Source: Lachnospiraceae bacterium (lineage in GTDB: Bacteria > Bacillota > Clostridia > Lachnospirales > Lachnospiraceae). From it: a DNA stretch of 40,890 nt. Where the stretch lies: positions 1 to 40,890 of the forward strand of contig JAGAFR010000020.1 of assembly GCA_017612555.1 (NCBI GenBank), written 5' to 3'. Made by a program: the position numbers and the translations under genes. Position 1 is the stretch's first letter, and each line of letters opens with the position of its first letter. This document shows positions 32,722 to 40,882 of the stretch, piece after piece. The notes beneath the pieces are model-generated. The model did not search any database. It worked only from the letters and a program-made list of their open reading frames with translations, and was not told where the DNA came from.

Positions 32722-33682
32722 CGATGATCTCCAGTAATTGAGGCAGTCCAAACATAACAAACAGTACGAGGCATATTCCGAGTACGGTAGATACCCTGAG
32801 CCAGCCCGCATTTTCATGTTTATTTGCAAACATATCATGAAGTGCTTCAAAGTTATCTTCATGTTTTGCGATCCACACAACACACGGTATCGCAATGGCT
32901 ATACTGATGATCGAGATCACAAAAGTCACCGCGATCATCATATACAGAATGTCACTTCCCCTTGCCAGCTCCGCAGCCTGCGCCAGATCCGTTTCCCGTC
33001 CGAGGCTTTTTGCCGCCCCGGCCATCGCAAACATCATCAGCATGTTGAAACCGTTGATGCACATATGAATTATAAGAGAAGGCAGAACACTTCCGGCCGC
33101 CCGGTTTATTATCGAAAAGATCACGCTAAGCACAAATACATATGCGGCCTGGTTGATGTTCATATGAGCAAGTCCGAACAGCATTGCCGATATAAATCCT
33201 GCGCGAAGCGGTCCCACATACTGTTCATAACGGTTGCAGAATATCCCCCTGAAAACGAACTCTTCGCAGAACGGCCCGTACACGGCGGTAAGAAACCAAA
33301 CAGCAATGCCCGATCCTCCAAGCAGAGTATCCGACATCTGAGTCATGGTGTTACTGACAAAAAGCTGGGATACAACATTTACGAATGATGCAACCGGGGA
33401 AACAAACATCGTCAGGAGAATGCACATAAGAACCGTCCCCGGCTTTAGTCGTCTGAACCCGAGATCATTGCGAAGATCAAGATTCTTAACGAGTACATAG
33501 ATCACCGCGGGAATGAGAATGGTAAGTTCCGATACCACAAGGGTTACTTCAACCGGAAATTCAAACCCTTTGTCTGACAGAAGGTTAAATCCGAGCATCG
33601 CCAGCAAATGAACAAACATGGATATGAAGAACAGCCATCCGAGACCGCTTGTTTCGGATCTTGCGTTATCCGCAGTATTCAT
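32714..33682 (-). CDS. CPBP-family intramembrane protease
   Basis: The 322-residue protein has about eight membrane segments and the three CPBP (CAAX protease/bacteriocin-processing) motifs: EEFVFR in GPFCEEFVFRG, FGLAHMNINQ, and HMCINGFNM. These supply the Glu pair and His residues of Rce1-type glutamic proteases. Roles of the family include bacteriocin self-immunity, maturation of membrane peptides and stress signalling; none is indicated by neighbours. The start overlaps the stop of the CvfB-like gene by four bases (ATGA), with CGGAGGA just upstream. Confidence 0.9.
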   Translation of the reverse strand: MNTADNARSETSGLGWLFFISMFVHLLAMLGFNLLSDKGFEFPVEVTLVVSELTILIPAVIYVLVKNLDLRNDLGFRRLKPGTVLMCILLTMFVSPVASFVNVVSQLFVSNTMTQMSDTLLGGSGIAVWFLTAVYGPFCEEFVFRGIFCNRYEQYVGPLRAGFISAMLFGLAHMNINQAAYVFVLSVIFSIINRAAGSVLPSLIIHMCINGFNMLMMFAMAGAAKSLGRETDLAQAAELARGSDILYMMIAVTFVISIISIAIAIPCVVWIAKHEDNFEALHDMFANKHENAGWLRVSTVLGICLVLFVMFGLPQLLEIIDG

Positions 33683-34326
33683 TCCGTCCTCCGTATCGAT
33701 CCATCCTCTATGATTATGCGTCTTTGCTTATACAGTATCCCGGCGGCACGCTTAAAGGCATTTTTACTCATCCCGAGTTCCTGCTTTATCACTTCCGGAG
33801 AGGCTTTGTCCCCGAAAGGCAGCTCTCCCTTATGATCGTTTATCATATCCATCAGGTATTCGGCATCCGCCTCCATCCTGACAAGTGACCTTTCCTCTGC
33901 GGAAAGTCCTTTATCCGTATACATGGTAAGACACAGTCGATCGCTCTTATCAATGTAGAGTTTTACAAGAACGTATTCTCCGGCCCTAACCTCTTTTGTC
34001 TGCTCCGAAAAAGGAAGAAGAAGGTCCTTATCAAGACCCCAGTCCACGAACGCTCCTATCCCTCCCACAGATACGACGCGAAGAAGCCTTACCTGTCCGA
34101 GCATTATCTTCGGTGTTCTGACGGTAGCGATCAGCCGGTCATTCGAATCACGGTATACGAATACGGGAAGTGCACTTCCCGGTCTGATCTTTTCGGGAAC
34201 CTGATTTTTCGGAAGCAGTATCTCCTCTCCCTTTCCTACCTCGGGATCGGGTTCGTCCGTCAGGTACACTCCGTGATCGGTCTTTCTCGTAACATATAAC
34301 GTTTGTTTCTTTCCGAGTTCTATCAT
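33679..34326 (-). CDS. cvfB: CvfB-like S1-domain RNA-binding protein
   Basis: The 215-residue protein has an N-terminal S1-like domain (1-70: TLYVTRKTDHGVYL, EEILLPKNQVPEKI), a second S1-like domain (about 72-145: LLRVVSVGGIGAFVDWGL, KDLLLPFSEQT) and a C-terminal winged helix (about 175-215: GMSKNAFKRAAGILYKQRRI). This is the order in CvfB/YitL proteins, which bind RNA and affect virulence gene expression in Staphylococcus. It is shorter than the roughly 280 residues of CvfB, apparently lacking one S1 repeat. It sits between the CbiET-like gene (10-base gap) and the CPBP gene (4-base overlap). Confidence 0.85.
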   Translation of the reverse strand: MIELGKKQTLYVTRKTDHGVYLTDEPDPEVGKGEEILLPKNQVPEKIRPGSALPVFVYRDSNDRLIATVRTPKIMLGQVRLLRVVSVGGIGAFVDWGLDKDLLLPFSEQTKEVRAGEYVLVKLYIDKSDRLCLTMYTDKGLSAEERSLVRMEADAEYLMDMINDHKGELPFGDKASPEVIKQELGMSKNAFKRAAGILYKQRRIIIEDGSIRRTE

Positions 34327-34336
34327 TTATCCGATA

Positions 34337-35239
34337 CTACGCGCCGGCCTTGAACGATATGATCCACGGTGCCGGCTGAACATCAACATTGTGCCTGCTC
34401 GTTACTTTTGAAACGCTTACCTGGATTATCTCCGGATCCGATATGCAGAACTTCTTGCATTTTTCTATCATCGAAGCAGCGAGGACAAAATCGAGCGTGT
34501 AGATCACGAATTCCATGTTCGGATTGATCCGAAGTAGGCAGTCGATCTCCTGCTCCATGGAAGCGCTCGCAACAAGCATCGTAACGTCCGGAACCGGCAG
34601 ATCCTTCATCGTTTCATCGTCGATATGGTCTATTATCGTAACGTTGTTCAGTCCGAACTGATCAACGTTTTCTTCAAGAGCGCTCCTGTCGTTCCCGTTA
34701 TACTCTACCGCAATGATCGTACCCTCACCGTTTAATATCCCGGCTTCAACGACTATCGATTCGGCAGATATGGCGCATATGTTCTTGCCCTCTTCTATCT
34801 GCATCTTGGACAGTATTATGGCTCTTATCTCGCTTCCGACATACTTGACGCTCCCCTTTGCAAGCGTCTTGTTGTCAATACCGAACCTCATGGTCGCTCT
34901 CGCGTTGGGATTGAGGATGATCATACCGGCCGAAGCATTGATACCTCTGTCTATCATATTGGAGACCGGATCTTCCTTTATCGGACCTGTGGGATCGCTT
35001 CCTTCATTGTATATGACCTTACAGTCGCCAAGGCCCGCATTGTACATTCTGTAAAAGATATCGGGATGTCCCGCCTCGGTAAATACAAGAACACATCTGT
35101 GAGCCTCGCATGTCGGGATGAGATTCTTGTTCTTTTTTGTTATATCAAGTATCTTGACATGCTCAAGATCAATATCCGTGTTATCGGAAAAATACTGAAG
35201 CCATGAGATTATATGCGTGTTGTTGAATAATCCTTCCAT
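34337..35239 (-). CDS. CbiET-like protein with degenerate SAM-binding motif
   Basis: The 300-residue protein resembles the C-terminal part of CbiE joined to CbiT, the precorrin-6Y methylase/decarboxylase. The CbiE-like part is about 49-115 (VLVFTEAGHPDIFYRM, GLGDCKVIYNEGSDP). The CbiT-like part starts with FGIDNKTLAKGSVKYVGSEIR (119 onward) and ends in IQVSVSKVTSRHNVD, which matches CbiT tails. In place of the glycine-rich SAM motif I (DIGAGTGSVSIEAA) it has CAISAESIVVEAG (155-167), so methylation is unlikely. About two thirds of CbiE is missing, and no other cobalamin gene is nearby. It lies 11 bases after porB. The ATG at 35239 follows GGAGG; a GTG six bases upstream overlaps that site. Confidence 0.62.
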   Translation of the reverse strand: MEGLFNNTHIISWLQYFSDNTDIDLEHVKILDITKKNKNLIPTCEAHRCVLVFTEAGHPDIFYRMYNAGLGDCKVIYNEGSDPTGPIKEDPVSNMIDRGINASAGMIILNPNARATMRFGIDNKTLAKGSVKYVGSEIRAIILSKMQIEEGKNICAISAESIVVEAGILNGEGTIIAVEYNGNDRSALEENVDQFGLNNVTIIDHIDDETMKDLPVPDVTMLVASASMEQEIDCLLRINPNMEFVIYTLDFVLAASMIEKCKKFCISDPEIIQVSVSKVTSRHNVDVQPAPWIISFKAGA

Positions 35240-35250
35240 AGACACCTCCG

Positions 35251-36192
35251 TTAGTTATTACATCTAATCAGCAACTCTTCCCACTGCCTGTCGACCTCTT
35301 CCTGGAAAGCAGCGATCAGATCCTCGTTGCCGGGTTTGAACAGGTGCTTGAATCTTCCCTGCTCTCTCAAAAAGTCTTCGATCGGAAGCTTCTTCTTCGG
35401 TTCATATGTCAGTCTCCATACACCGTGGTCTACCTCGTACATCGGCCAGTAGCATGTGTCTATCGCCAGCTGGCATATCTTCATAACGTCCGCCGTCTCG
35501 TATCTCCATCCTCTGGGGCATGGTGCCAGCATGTTAAGGAAGGTCGCACCTTCCGTATAGATGGCCTTTTCCGCCTTGACGTGTATGTCTCTGAAGTCTT
35601 TTGTAAAGGTCGTCTGTGCCGCATACGGAACATGATGCTCGGCGATTATCGCGGTCAGATCCTTCCTGACCTGAACCTTTCCGTTGCTGTTGCTGCCTAC
35701 CGGTGTAGTGGTAGTATCCGCAAACTGAGGCGTAGCCGAAGATCTCTGTATACCCGTGTTCATGTATGCACCGTTGTCATAGCATACATACAGCAGATCA
35801 TGACCCCGCTCCATAGCACCGGACAATGACTGGAATCCTATATCATATGTACCTCCGTCCCCTCCGAAAGTTATGAACTTGAAGTTCTCTTCCTTGGGAA
35901 GGCGGCCTCTTTTCTTAAGAGCACGGTATGCGGTCTCAACTCCCGAAAGCGTTGCTCCCGCATTCTCGAACGCATTATGTATGTAACTGTCTTCCCAGGC
36001 AGTGTACGGATACATGAATGACGATACTTCAAGACATCCCGTTGCATTTCCGATAACAGCCCTGTCTCCTTCGTGAAGCGCACGAAGAACAGCCCTTATC
36101 CCGATGGTCGCACCGCACCCTGCGCACATCCTATGTCCCGGAGCGAGCCTTTCCGGCTTGCTCATTAATTCTTTAAGATTATATCCTGCCAT
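35251..36192 (-). CDS. porB: 2-oxoacid:ferredoxin oxidoreductase, beta (TPP) subunit
   Basis: The 313-residue subunit has the TPP-binding domain of pyruvate-type oxidoreductases: MCAGCGATIG (Cys23, Cys26), NATGCLEVSS, TFGGDGGTYDIGFQSLSGA and YDNGAYMNTGIQRSS, followed by PVGSNSNGKVQVRKD and PCPRGW. The cysteine set would hold the cluster next to TPP. It forms a heterotetramer with PorA, PorC and PorD. The gene is five bases after porA. Sequence alone does not settle pyruvate versus 2-ketoisovalerate; the motifs favour a pyruvate-type enzyme. Confidence 0.92.
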   Translation of the reverse strand: MAGYNLKELMSKPERLAPGHRMCAGCGATIGIRAVLRALHEGDRAVIGNATGCLEVSSFMYPYTAWEDSYIHNAFENAGATLSGVETAYRALKKRGRLPKEENFKFITFGGDGGTYDIGFQSLSGAMERGHDLLYVCYDNGAYMNTGIQRSSATPQFADTTTTPVGSNSNGKVQVRKDLTAIIAEHHVPYAAQTTFTKDFRDIHVKAEKAIYTEGATFLNMLAPCPRGWRYETADVMKICQLAIDTCYWPMYEVDHGVWRLTYEPKKKLPIEDFLREQGRFKHLFKPGNEDLIAAFQEEVDRQWEELLIRCNN

Positions 36193-36197
36193 TTTTA

Positions 36198-37397
36198 TTA
36201 TCCCTTCTGATCGCCGCGGCTTCTGAGACCTACGTATTTATTCTGTACGACAGGTCTCTTTCCTTCTGCGATTTCCTTCAGTTCCTCAAATATGCCCATT
36301 GCGGTCTCAACCGTAAAATCTCGTCCTGCAAGGCCGTATACATAGCTTACGGCTTCCGTATATACCTTGGCATTGTAGAGCGCAGCGGGAACTTCGCTCG
36401 CAAGCGGTCCGCCATGCCCGTTATAGCTCTCACAACGATCCATTATCGCAACTGCCTTGCAGCCTTTAAGAGCCTGTGCGATCTCTTCTGCCGGGAACGG
36501 CCGAAAGAGCCTCAGTTTCAGAACGCCTGCCGCAAATCCTTTGTTTCTTAGGTCATCAACCGCCTGCTTTGCGGTTCCTGCGGCAGAACCCATGATGAGC
36601 ATCACATACTCGGCATCTTCCATCCTGTACTGCTCGAACAGATCAAATCCTCTTCCGAACTTATCTCTGAAAGCAACAGCGATTTCCTTAACCACTTCCT
36701 TGGACCTGATCATAGCCTGTTCCTGATTATACTTGGCCTCCATTGAGTAGTTCGATACGGCATAAGGTCCCACGGCAACGGGCTTCCCGGGGTTAAGAAG
36801 AAATTCTTCCGGATGATACTCACCCACGAAGTCCTTAACGTCAGCATCGTCCTCGATCTCGATATTCTCAACGGCATGGCTCGTAATGAAACCGTCCTGG
36901 CATACCATGACGGGAAGATGTACTCTTTTATCTTCCGCTATCGGGAATGCCTGAATGAAATTGTCATAGGCTTCCTGATTGTTCTCGGCATATATCTGTA
37001 TCCAGCCCGTATCTCTTGCTCCCATACCGTCCGAATGGTCGCAGTTGATGTTGATGGGTCCGGACAATGTCCTGTTTACGAGTGCAAGAACGAGCGGCAG
37101 CCTGTTTGACGCAGCCACAAGGAGCTCCTCCCACATAAATGCGAGTCCGCAGGAAGACGTAGCCGTCATGCTCCTGGCGCCTGCTGCCTCGGCTCCTATC
37201 GTCGCACTCATGGACGAATGCTCGGATTCTACCGGGATGAACTCGGTATCCATTTCACCGTTCGCAATATATGTTGATACCATCTGCGGTATCTCTGTTG
37301 AAGGTGTGATGGGAAACGCCGGCATGACATCAGGATTTACCTGACGAATGGCATATGCAACGGCCTCGTTTCCCGACATACGGTCTTTCCTGGACAT
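36198..37397 (-). CDS. porA: 2-oxoacid:ferredoxin oxidoreductase, alpha subunit
   Basis: The 399-residue subunit has the pyrimidine-binding domain (PAFPITPSTEIPQM, residues 26-39; FIPVESEHSSMSATIGA; GLAFMWEELLVAASNRLPLV) and the transketolase-C-like domain (VMLIMGSAAGTAKQAVD, LKLRLFRPFP, VAIMDRCESYNGHGG). It contacts the TPP and the 2-oxoacid. Length and order fit PorA of archaeal and clostridial four-subunit enzymes. It is 13 bases after porD and five before porB. Confidence 0.93.
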   Translation of the reverse strand: MSRKDRMSGNEAVAYAIRQVNPDVMPAFPITPSTEIPQMVSTYIANGEMDTEFIPVESEHSSMSATIGAEAAGARSMTATSSCGLAFMWEELLVAASNRLPLVLALVNRTLSGPININCDHSDGMGARDTGWIQIYAENNQEAYDNFIQAFPIAEDKRVHLPVMVCQDGFITSHAVENIEIEDDADVKDFVGEYHPEEFLLNPGKPVAVGPYAVSNYSMEAKYNQEQAMIRSKEVVKEIAVAFRDKFGRGFDLFEQYRMEDAEYVMLIMGSAAGTAKQAVDDLRNKGFAAGVLKLRLFRPFPAEEIAQALKGCKAVAIMDRCESYNGHGGPLASEVPAALYNAKVYTEAVSYVYGLAGRDFTVETAMGIFEELKEIAEGKRPVVQNKYVGLRSRGDQKG

Positions 37398-37410
37398 ATT
37401 GTTTCTCCTT

Positions 37411-37704
37411 CTATTTCATGGATATGGCGCCGAACGGGCATGCTTTTTCGCAGATGCCGCATCCCTTGCAGTGATCCATATCAAAATCATCACGTCTGCC
37501 GTCCTTTACCGGAATACATCCGTCCGGACATACCGGTGCACACAGCAGACACTGTTTGCATTTATCCTTATCAAACACGGGAGTGCTCGTTCTCCACTCT
37601 CCGGTCTTAAAATCCTTTGATGTTCCGCCTGCGAAGATCATCAGGCCTTCGGTGAGGTCTTCGCACGGAGACTGTTCGTTGATCTTGCTGATATCTGTTC
37701 TCAT
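37411..37704 (-). CDS. porD: 2-oxoacid:ferredoxin oxidoreductase, delta (ferredoxin) subunit
   Basis: The 97-residue subunit has two [4Fe-4S] motifs, Cys49/52/55/59 (CKQCLLCAPVCP) and Cys79/82/85/89 (CKGCGICEKACP), with the adjacent Pro residues usual for 2[4Fe-4S] ferredoxins. The N-terminal 40 residues include GTSKDFKTGEWRTSTPVFD, typical of PorD. It passes electrons from the catalytic core to free ferredoxin. Its 5' side is unusual: the 170-base gap to porC contains a long inverted repeat. AGGG lies seven bases before the ATG. Confidence 0.93.
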   Translation of the reverse strand: MRTDISKINEQSPCEDLTEGLMIFAGGTSKDFKTGEWRTSTPVFDKDKCKQCLLCAPVCPDGCIPVKDGRRDDFDMDHCKGCGICEKACPFGAISMK

Positions 37705-37723
37705 ATTCTTACCCTATCCGCTC

Positions 37724-37854
37724 ATTGAGTGAATTACACATTTGCTCAAAAGGCGCTTGCGCTCGTTTCCGCGCGTCACGTTACTAGACTCGTGAAAAAC
37801 CTCGTCAAGTAACAACGCGCTCCAAGTCTTTTGAGCAAACGGTAATCACTCAAT
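37724..37854. repeat. Long imperfect inverted repeat between porC and porD
   Basis: The 170-base gap holds two nested stems. Outer arms: ATTGAGTGAATTAC then TTTGCTCAAAAG (724-752 of the 37 kb block) against ATTGAGTGATTAC then TTTGCTCAAAAG on the other strand (37854-37828). Inner arms: GCGCGT and GTTACT (37771-37785) against the same motifs at 37820-37808. The apex is at about 37793-37800. A palindrome, GCGCTTGCGC (37753-37762), lies in the left flank between the stems. The RNA could fold into a branched hairpin of about 130 bases. It looks like a small mobile (MITE-like) or intergenic repeat, or an RNA processing element; no other copy was seen in the window. Confidence 0.7.
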
Positions 37855-37874
37855 TCACTTACTCTTTCTATATT

Positions 37875-38459
37875 TTAAAGCTGACTCTCAAGCGCTTCGA
37901 ACGTCATCGTGAGTGCCTTCATGTTCCCGTCGATGACCTCCGGCTTCTTGGCAAATTTATGTTCATAGGACGCCCTCATCTCCTTGATGAACGAATCCCG
38001 GTCCATAACCTGCGATACGGCAACCGCTGCGGCAAGCATCGGCGAATTCGGAAAATACTTCCCGAGAGCCTCGACCGAGATCTTTCTTGCATCCACGGTG
38101 TAAACGGATCCCGAATATCCGTTAAGGAGAGGTCTTACATCTTTCTCACTCTTATCGGTATTGATTATGATCGCTCCGTCACTCTTAAGTCCTGCCGTTA
38201 CATTGACGGAATCAAGCAGTGTCTCATCTACCACAACGACCAGATCAGGATTGTATATGTTCGAGTGGACACGTATCACCTGATCGCTGATCCTGTTGAA
38301 TGCGGTTATCGGCGCACCCATCCTCTCCGGTCCGTATTCCGGAAAACCCTGGACATACGCACCTGTCTTAAAGCACACATCCGCAAGGAGAAGGGCTGCT
38401 GTCTTGGCGCCCTGTCCGCCGCGTCCGTGCCATCTTATCTCTATGCTCTTATTACCCAT
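37875..38459 (-). CDS. porC: 2-oxoacid:ferredoxin oxidoreductase, gamma subunit
   Basis: The 194-residue subunit begins with the family signature EIRWHGRGGQGAKTAA and continues with YGPERMGAPITAFNRIS and VVVVDETLLDS, all typical of the PorC/PorG domain that binds CoA in related enzymes. It is the first of the four por genes, giving gamma-delta-alpha-beta order. The ATG at 38459 lies 14 bases from AGGAGG (38479-38474), an unusually long spacing. No better start exists in frame, so initiation may be weak or the true start may be a rarer codon. Confidence 0.92.
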   Translation of the reverse strand: MGNKSIEIRWHGRGGQGAKTAALLLADVCFKTGAYVQGFPEYGPERMGAPITAFNRISDQVIRVHSNIYNPDLVVVVDETLLDSVNVTAGLKSDGAIIINTDKSEKDVRPLLNGYSGSVYTVDARKISVEALGKYFPNSPMLAAAVAVSQVMDRDSFIKEMRASYEHKFAKKPEVIDGNMKALTMTFEALESQL

Positions 38460-38498
38460 GATGTATTGATAAACCTCCTGATAATGCGACTGCCACTG

Positions 38499-38528
38499 AT
38501 TATATCACACTGCGACAGAGTGCGTCAC
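38499..38528 (-). promoter_or_regulatory. Promoter for the por operon
   Basis: On the minus strand GTGACG (38528-38523), an 18-base spacer and TGATATAAT (38507-38499, extended -10) form a good promoter before porC. The -35 overlaps the stop codon of the alpha-galactosidase gene, so the por genes can be transcribed separately from it. The extended -10 has the same form as those at 4723 and 31055. Confidence 0.6.
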
Positions 38529-40882
38529 TTCTTTTCAATGAAATACAGACGTGATGAAAAATCCGGAAAGGCCCTTGTTCTTTCATTAAATCCCGTCGAT
38601 GAAAATGCCGGCTTCAGCATTACCCCGGCTTCCGACAGGGTATCTCCGTAAACGAGCACATCTTCCGTCTCTCCATCCAATTTCACGAAATGAGATATTA
38701 TGTCATGAAGAGCCGAACCGTTCTTAACGTGTATCGGCGCAATGGTATTGATCAGATCTCCGAACATCCTCACATCGATCTTACACGGCCGGTTGTACAT
38801 TCTGTACTTTGTATCTTTGATGAGTCCGTGCACCTTTATGCTCCCACTCTGATCGTTTGGAACGGCGAGTTTTCTGAACATCATCGCCACCGCCCTTGTC
38901 CCGTCGGGCGATACGACATTCCATGTTGCAGTGTTTCCGTCATGCGTTTCTTCTCCCCTGTAGAATCTTCCCATCTGGAACACTCTTCTCCACTTCTTGT
39001 ACACATCGATCTGTTCTCTGATCGCTTCAAGACTATCCTGATCAAGGTCGCACAGGTTCAATTCGTAGCCAAGGGACCCGAACGCGGCAATATCAAACCT
39101 CGTCTCGAGAGGCGTCTTACGAAGAGTCTGGTGATTCGGTACTGATGAGACATGCGCGCTCACGGTCCTTTGCGGGTAACCGTAGCTGTATCCCGTCTGG
39201 ATCTGTACCCTGCATGCGGCATCGGTATTGTCGCTTCCCCATATTTGTGAAAAATAGCACAGCATCCCGAGATCGAACCTGTTGCCTCCGGAAGAGCATC
39301 CTTCAAACAGTATGTCCGGAAACCTTTTCGTCAGTTCGGAAAGTATACCGTACAGCCCGATCATGTATCTGTGGGCTGTCTCCCCCTGTCTGTCGGCGGG
39401 AAGGTATTGTGAGTATACATCGGACATCGTCCTGTTCATGTCCCACTTCACATAGTCGATACAACCATCCTCAAACAACTTCGACAGTGTATCCGTTATA
39501 TATCTGCACACTTCCGGATTGGCCAGATCGAGTATCATCTGATTGCGCCCGGTTGAATGGGGTTTTCCCGGGATCCTCATGGCCCACTCGGGATGGGCCC
39601 TGTACAGATCACTGTCTTCGCTTACCATCTCGGGCTCCACCCAGATGCCGAATCCCATTCCCATGCCGTGGATCCTGTCGGACAGTCTCTTTACTCCGCC
39701 CGGCAGCTTCTTTTTGTTCGGATACCAGTCTCCGAGGGATGATCTGTCATCATCCCGGTGCCCGAACCATCCGTCATCCATCACAAACATCTCTATTCCT
39801 ACGGACTTGGCTTTTCTGGCCATTCTGAGGAGCTTATACTCCGATATGTCAAAATATGCCGCTTCCCAGCTGTTCAGAAGTATCGGACGCTCCGTATCAG
39901 CCCAGTTACCACGCAGTATATGCTTACATACAAACCGGTGCATGTTATAAGACATACCGTTGAACCCTTCCGATGACATGGTCATTACTGCTTCCGGTGC
40001 TTCGAAAGTCTCCCCGGGTGCGAGACGGTATTCAAATCCTCCGGGATTGATACCGCACAGGAATCGCAGTTTTCCGTAGTCGCTCACCGATGCTGTCTCG
40101 ATATGATTACCGCTGTAGATCAGATTGAAACCGTATGCATTACCTGTATTCTCACCCGTATGCTCATCTCCGAACATCACGAACGGATTGGCACCTGATG
40201 ATGACGATCCGTTTACGGATTCGTTTACGATCTTTCCCGATGCGAGCTTATGATCACATCTGTTCATTTCTCTTATCCAAGCTCCGTTAAAAGTCGTGAA
40301 CACAAGATCTTTTTTGCATGTGTCTATCTGCAGCGACATGAAGCGGAGTATCTTTACATCTTTATCCGAATTATTGATAAGCTGCGCCGATCTTGTGATC
40401 ACGTCACATTTTTCAAACACATGATAGATAAGCCTGACGGTAAGATCATAGCTTTTGTCTGCAAGAGTAATCACAAGCGATGAGCAGTCATCTTTACTTC
40501 CGACAGAAGAAGGAAGAGTAACAAGAGGTACCTTTCCGTCTTCGATCTTTGCGTTCTCATATACAAAATCGGAAGTCCTGCTTCCGTCAGCGTGAACAAC
40601 CTCGATGAACGGCTCCCTCAGATCGCCCTTACCCCGAGCGGAAAACTCGAGCCTTATATCATTCAGTGAATAAGATGACGAGTTATCGTCGTATATGCAC
40701 GTCTGTCCCGGCGCAAATTCATGTTTTTCGGTAAGAGCATCCGAAACAGCCCCTGTTTCATCATCCAGTCTGATCTTCTTTCCGTAATACAGATGCTCAA
40801 GGAATCTGTTCTCAAATATCCTGAAAGCGTATGTAGTATTTTGCGTATCAAGTATGAAGGTATCACCCGTCTGTCTTATCAT
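38525..40882 (-). CDS. GH36 alpha-galactosidase
   Basis: The 785-residue enzyme hydrolyses alpha-1,6-galactosyl residues of raffinose-family sugars or galactomannan. It has an N-terminal beta-supersandwich (about 1-320), a TIM barrel (about 330-640: LNSWEAAYFDISEYKLL, FVMDDGWFGHRDDD, GIWVEPEMVS) and a C-terminal beta domain. The nucleophile is Asp481 in YVKWDMNR and the acid/base Asp551 in WGSDNTDA; CSSGGNRFD is also present. No signal peptide is seen, so it acts on imported oligosaccharides. The ATG is eight bases from the window edge, so the upstream region cannot be judged and a slightly longer N-terminus is possible. Confidence 0.94.
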   Translation of the reverse strand: MIRQTGDTFILDTQNTTYAFRIFENRFLEHLYYGKKIRLDDETGAVSDALTEKHEFAPGQTCIYDDNSSSYSLNDIRLEFSARGKGDLREPFIEVVHADGSRTSDFVYENAKIEDGKVPLVTLPSSVGSKDDCSSLVITLADKSYDLTVRLIYHVFEKCDVITRSAQLINNSDKDVKILRFMSLQIDTCKKDLVFTTFNGAWIREMNRCDHKLASGKIVNESVNGSSSSGANPFVMFGDEHTGENTGNAYGFNLIYSGNHIETASVSDYGKLRFLCGINPGGFEYRLAPGETFEAPEAVMTMSSEGFNGMSYNMHRFVCKHILRGNWADTERPILLNSWEAAYFDISEYKLLRMARKAKSVGIEMFVMDDGWFGHRDDDRSSLGDWYPNKKKLPGGVKRLSDRIHGMGMGFGIWVEPEMVSEDSDLYRAHPEWAMRIPGKPHSTGRNQMILDLANPEVCRYITDTLSKLFEDGCIDYVKWDMNRTMSDVYSQYLPADRQGETAHRYMIGLYGILSELTKRFPDILFEGCSSGGNRFDLGMLCYFSQIWGSDNTDAACRVQIQTGYSYGYPQRTVSAHVSSVPNHQTLRKTPLETRFDIAAFGSLGYELNLCDLDQDSLEAIREQIDVYKKWRRVFQMGRFYRGEETHDGNTATWNVVSPDGTRAVAMMFRKLAVPNDQSGSIKVHGLIKDTKYRMYNRPCKIDVRMFGDLINTIAPIHVKNGSALHDIISHFVKLDGETEDVLVYGDTLSEAGVMLKPAFSSTGFNERTRAFPDFSSRLYFIEKK

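Noticed and set aside
32722-32895. N-terminal extension of the GH43 gene
   Set aside because: The extra codons lie within the CPBP coding region and give a Cys-rich segment unlike GH43. The ATG at 32721 has a good ribosome binding site and starts just before the conserved first strand.
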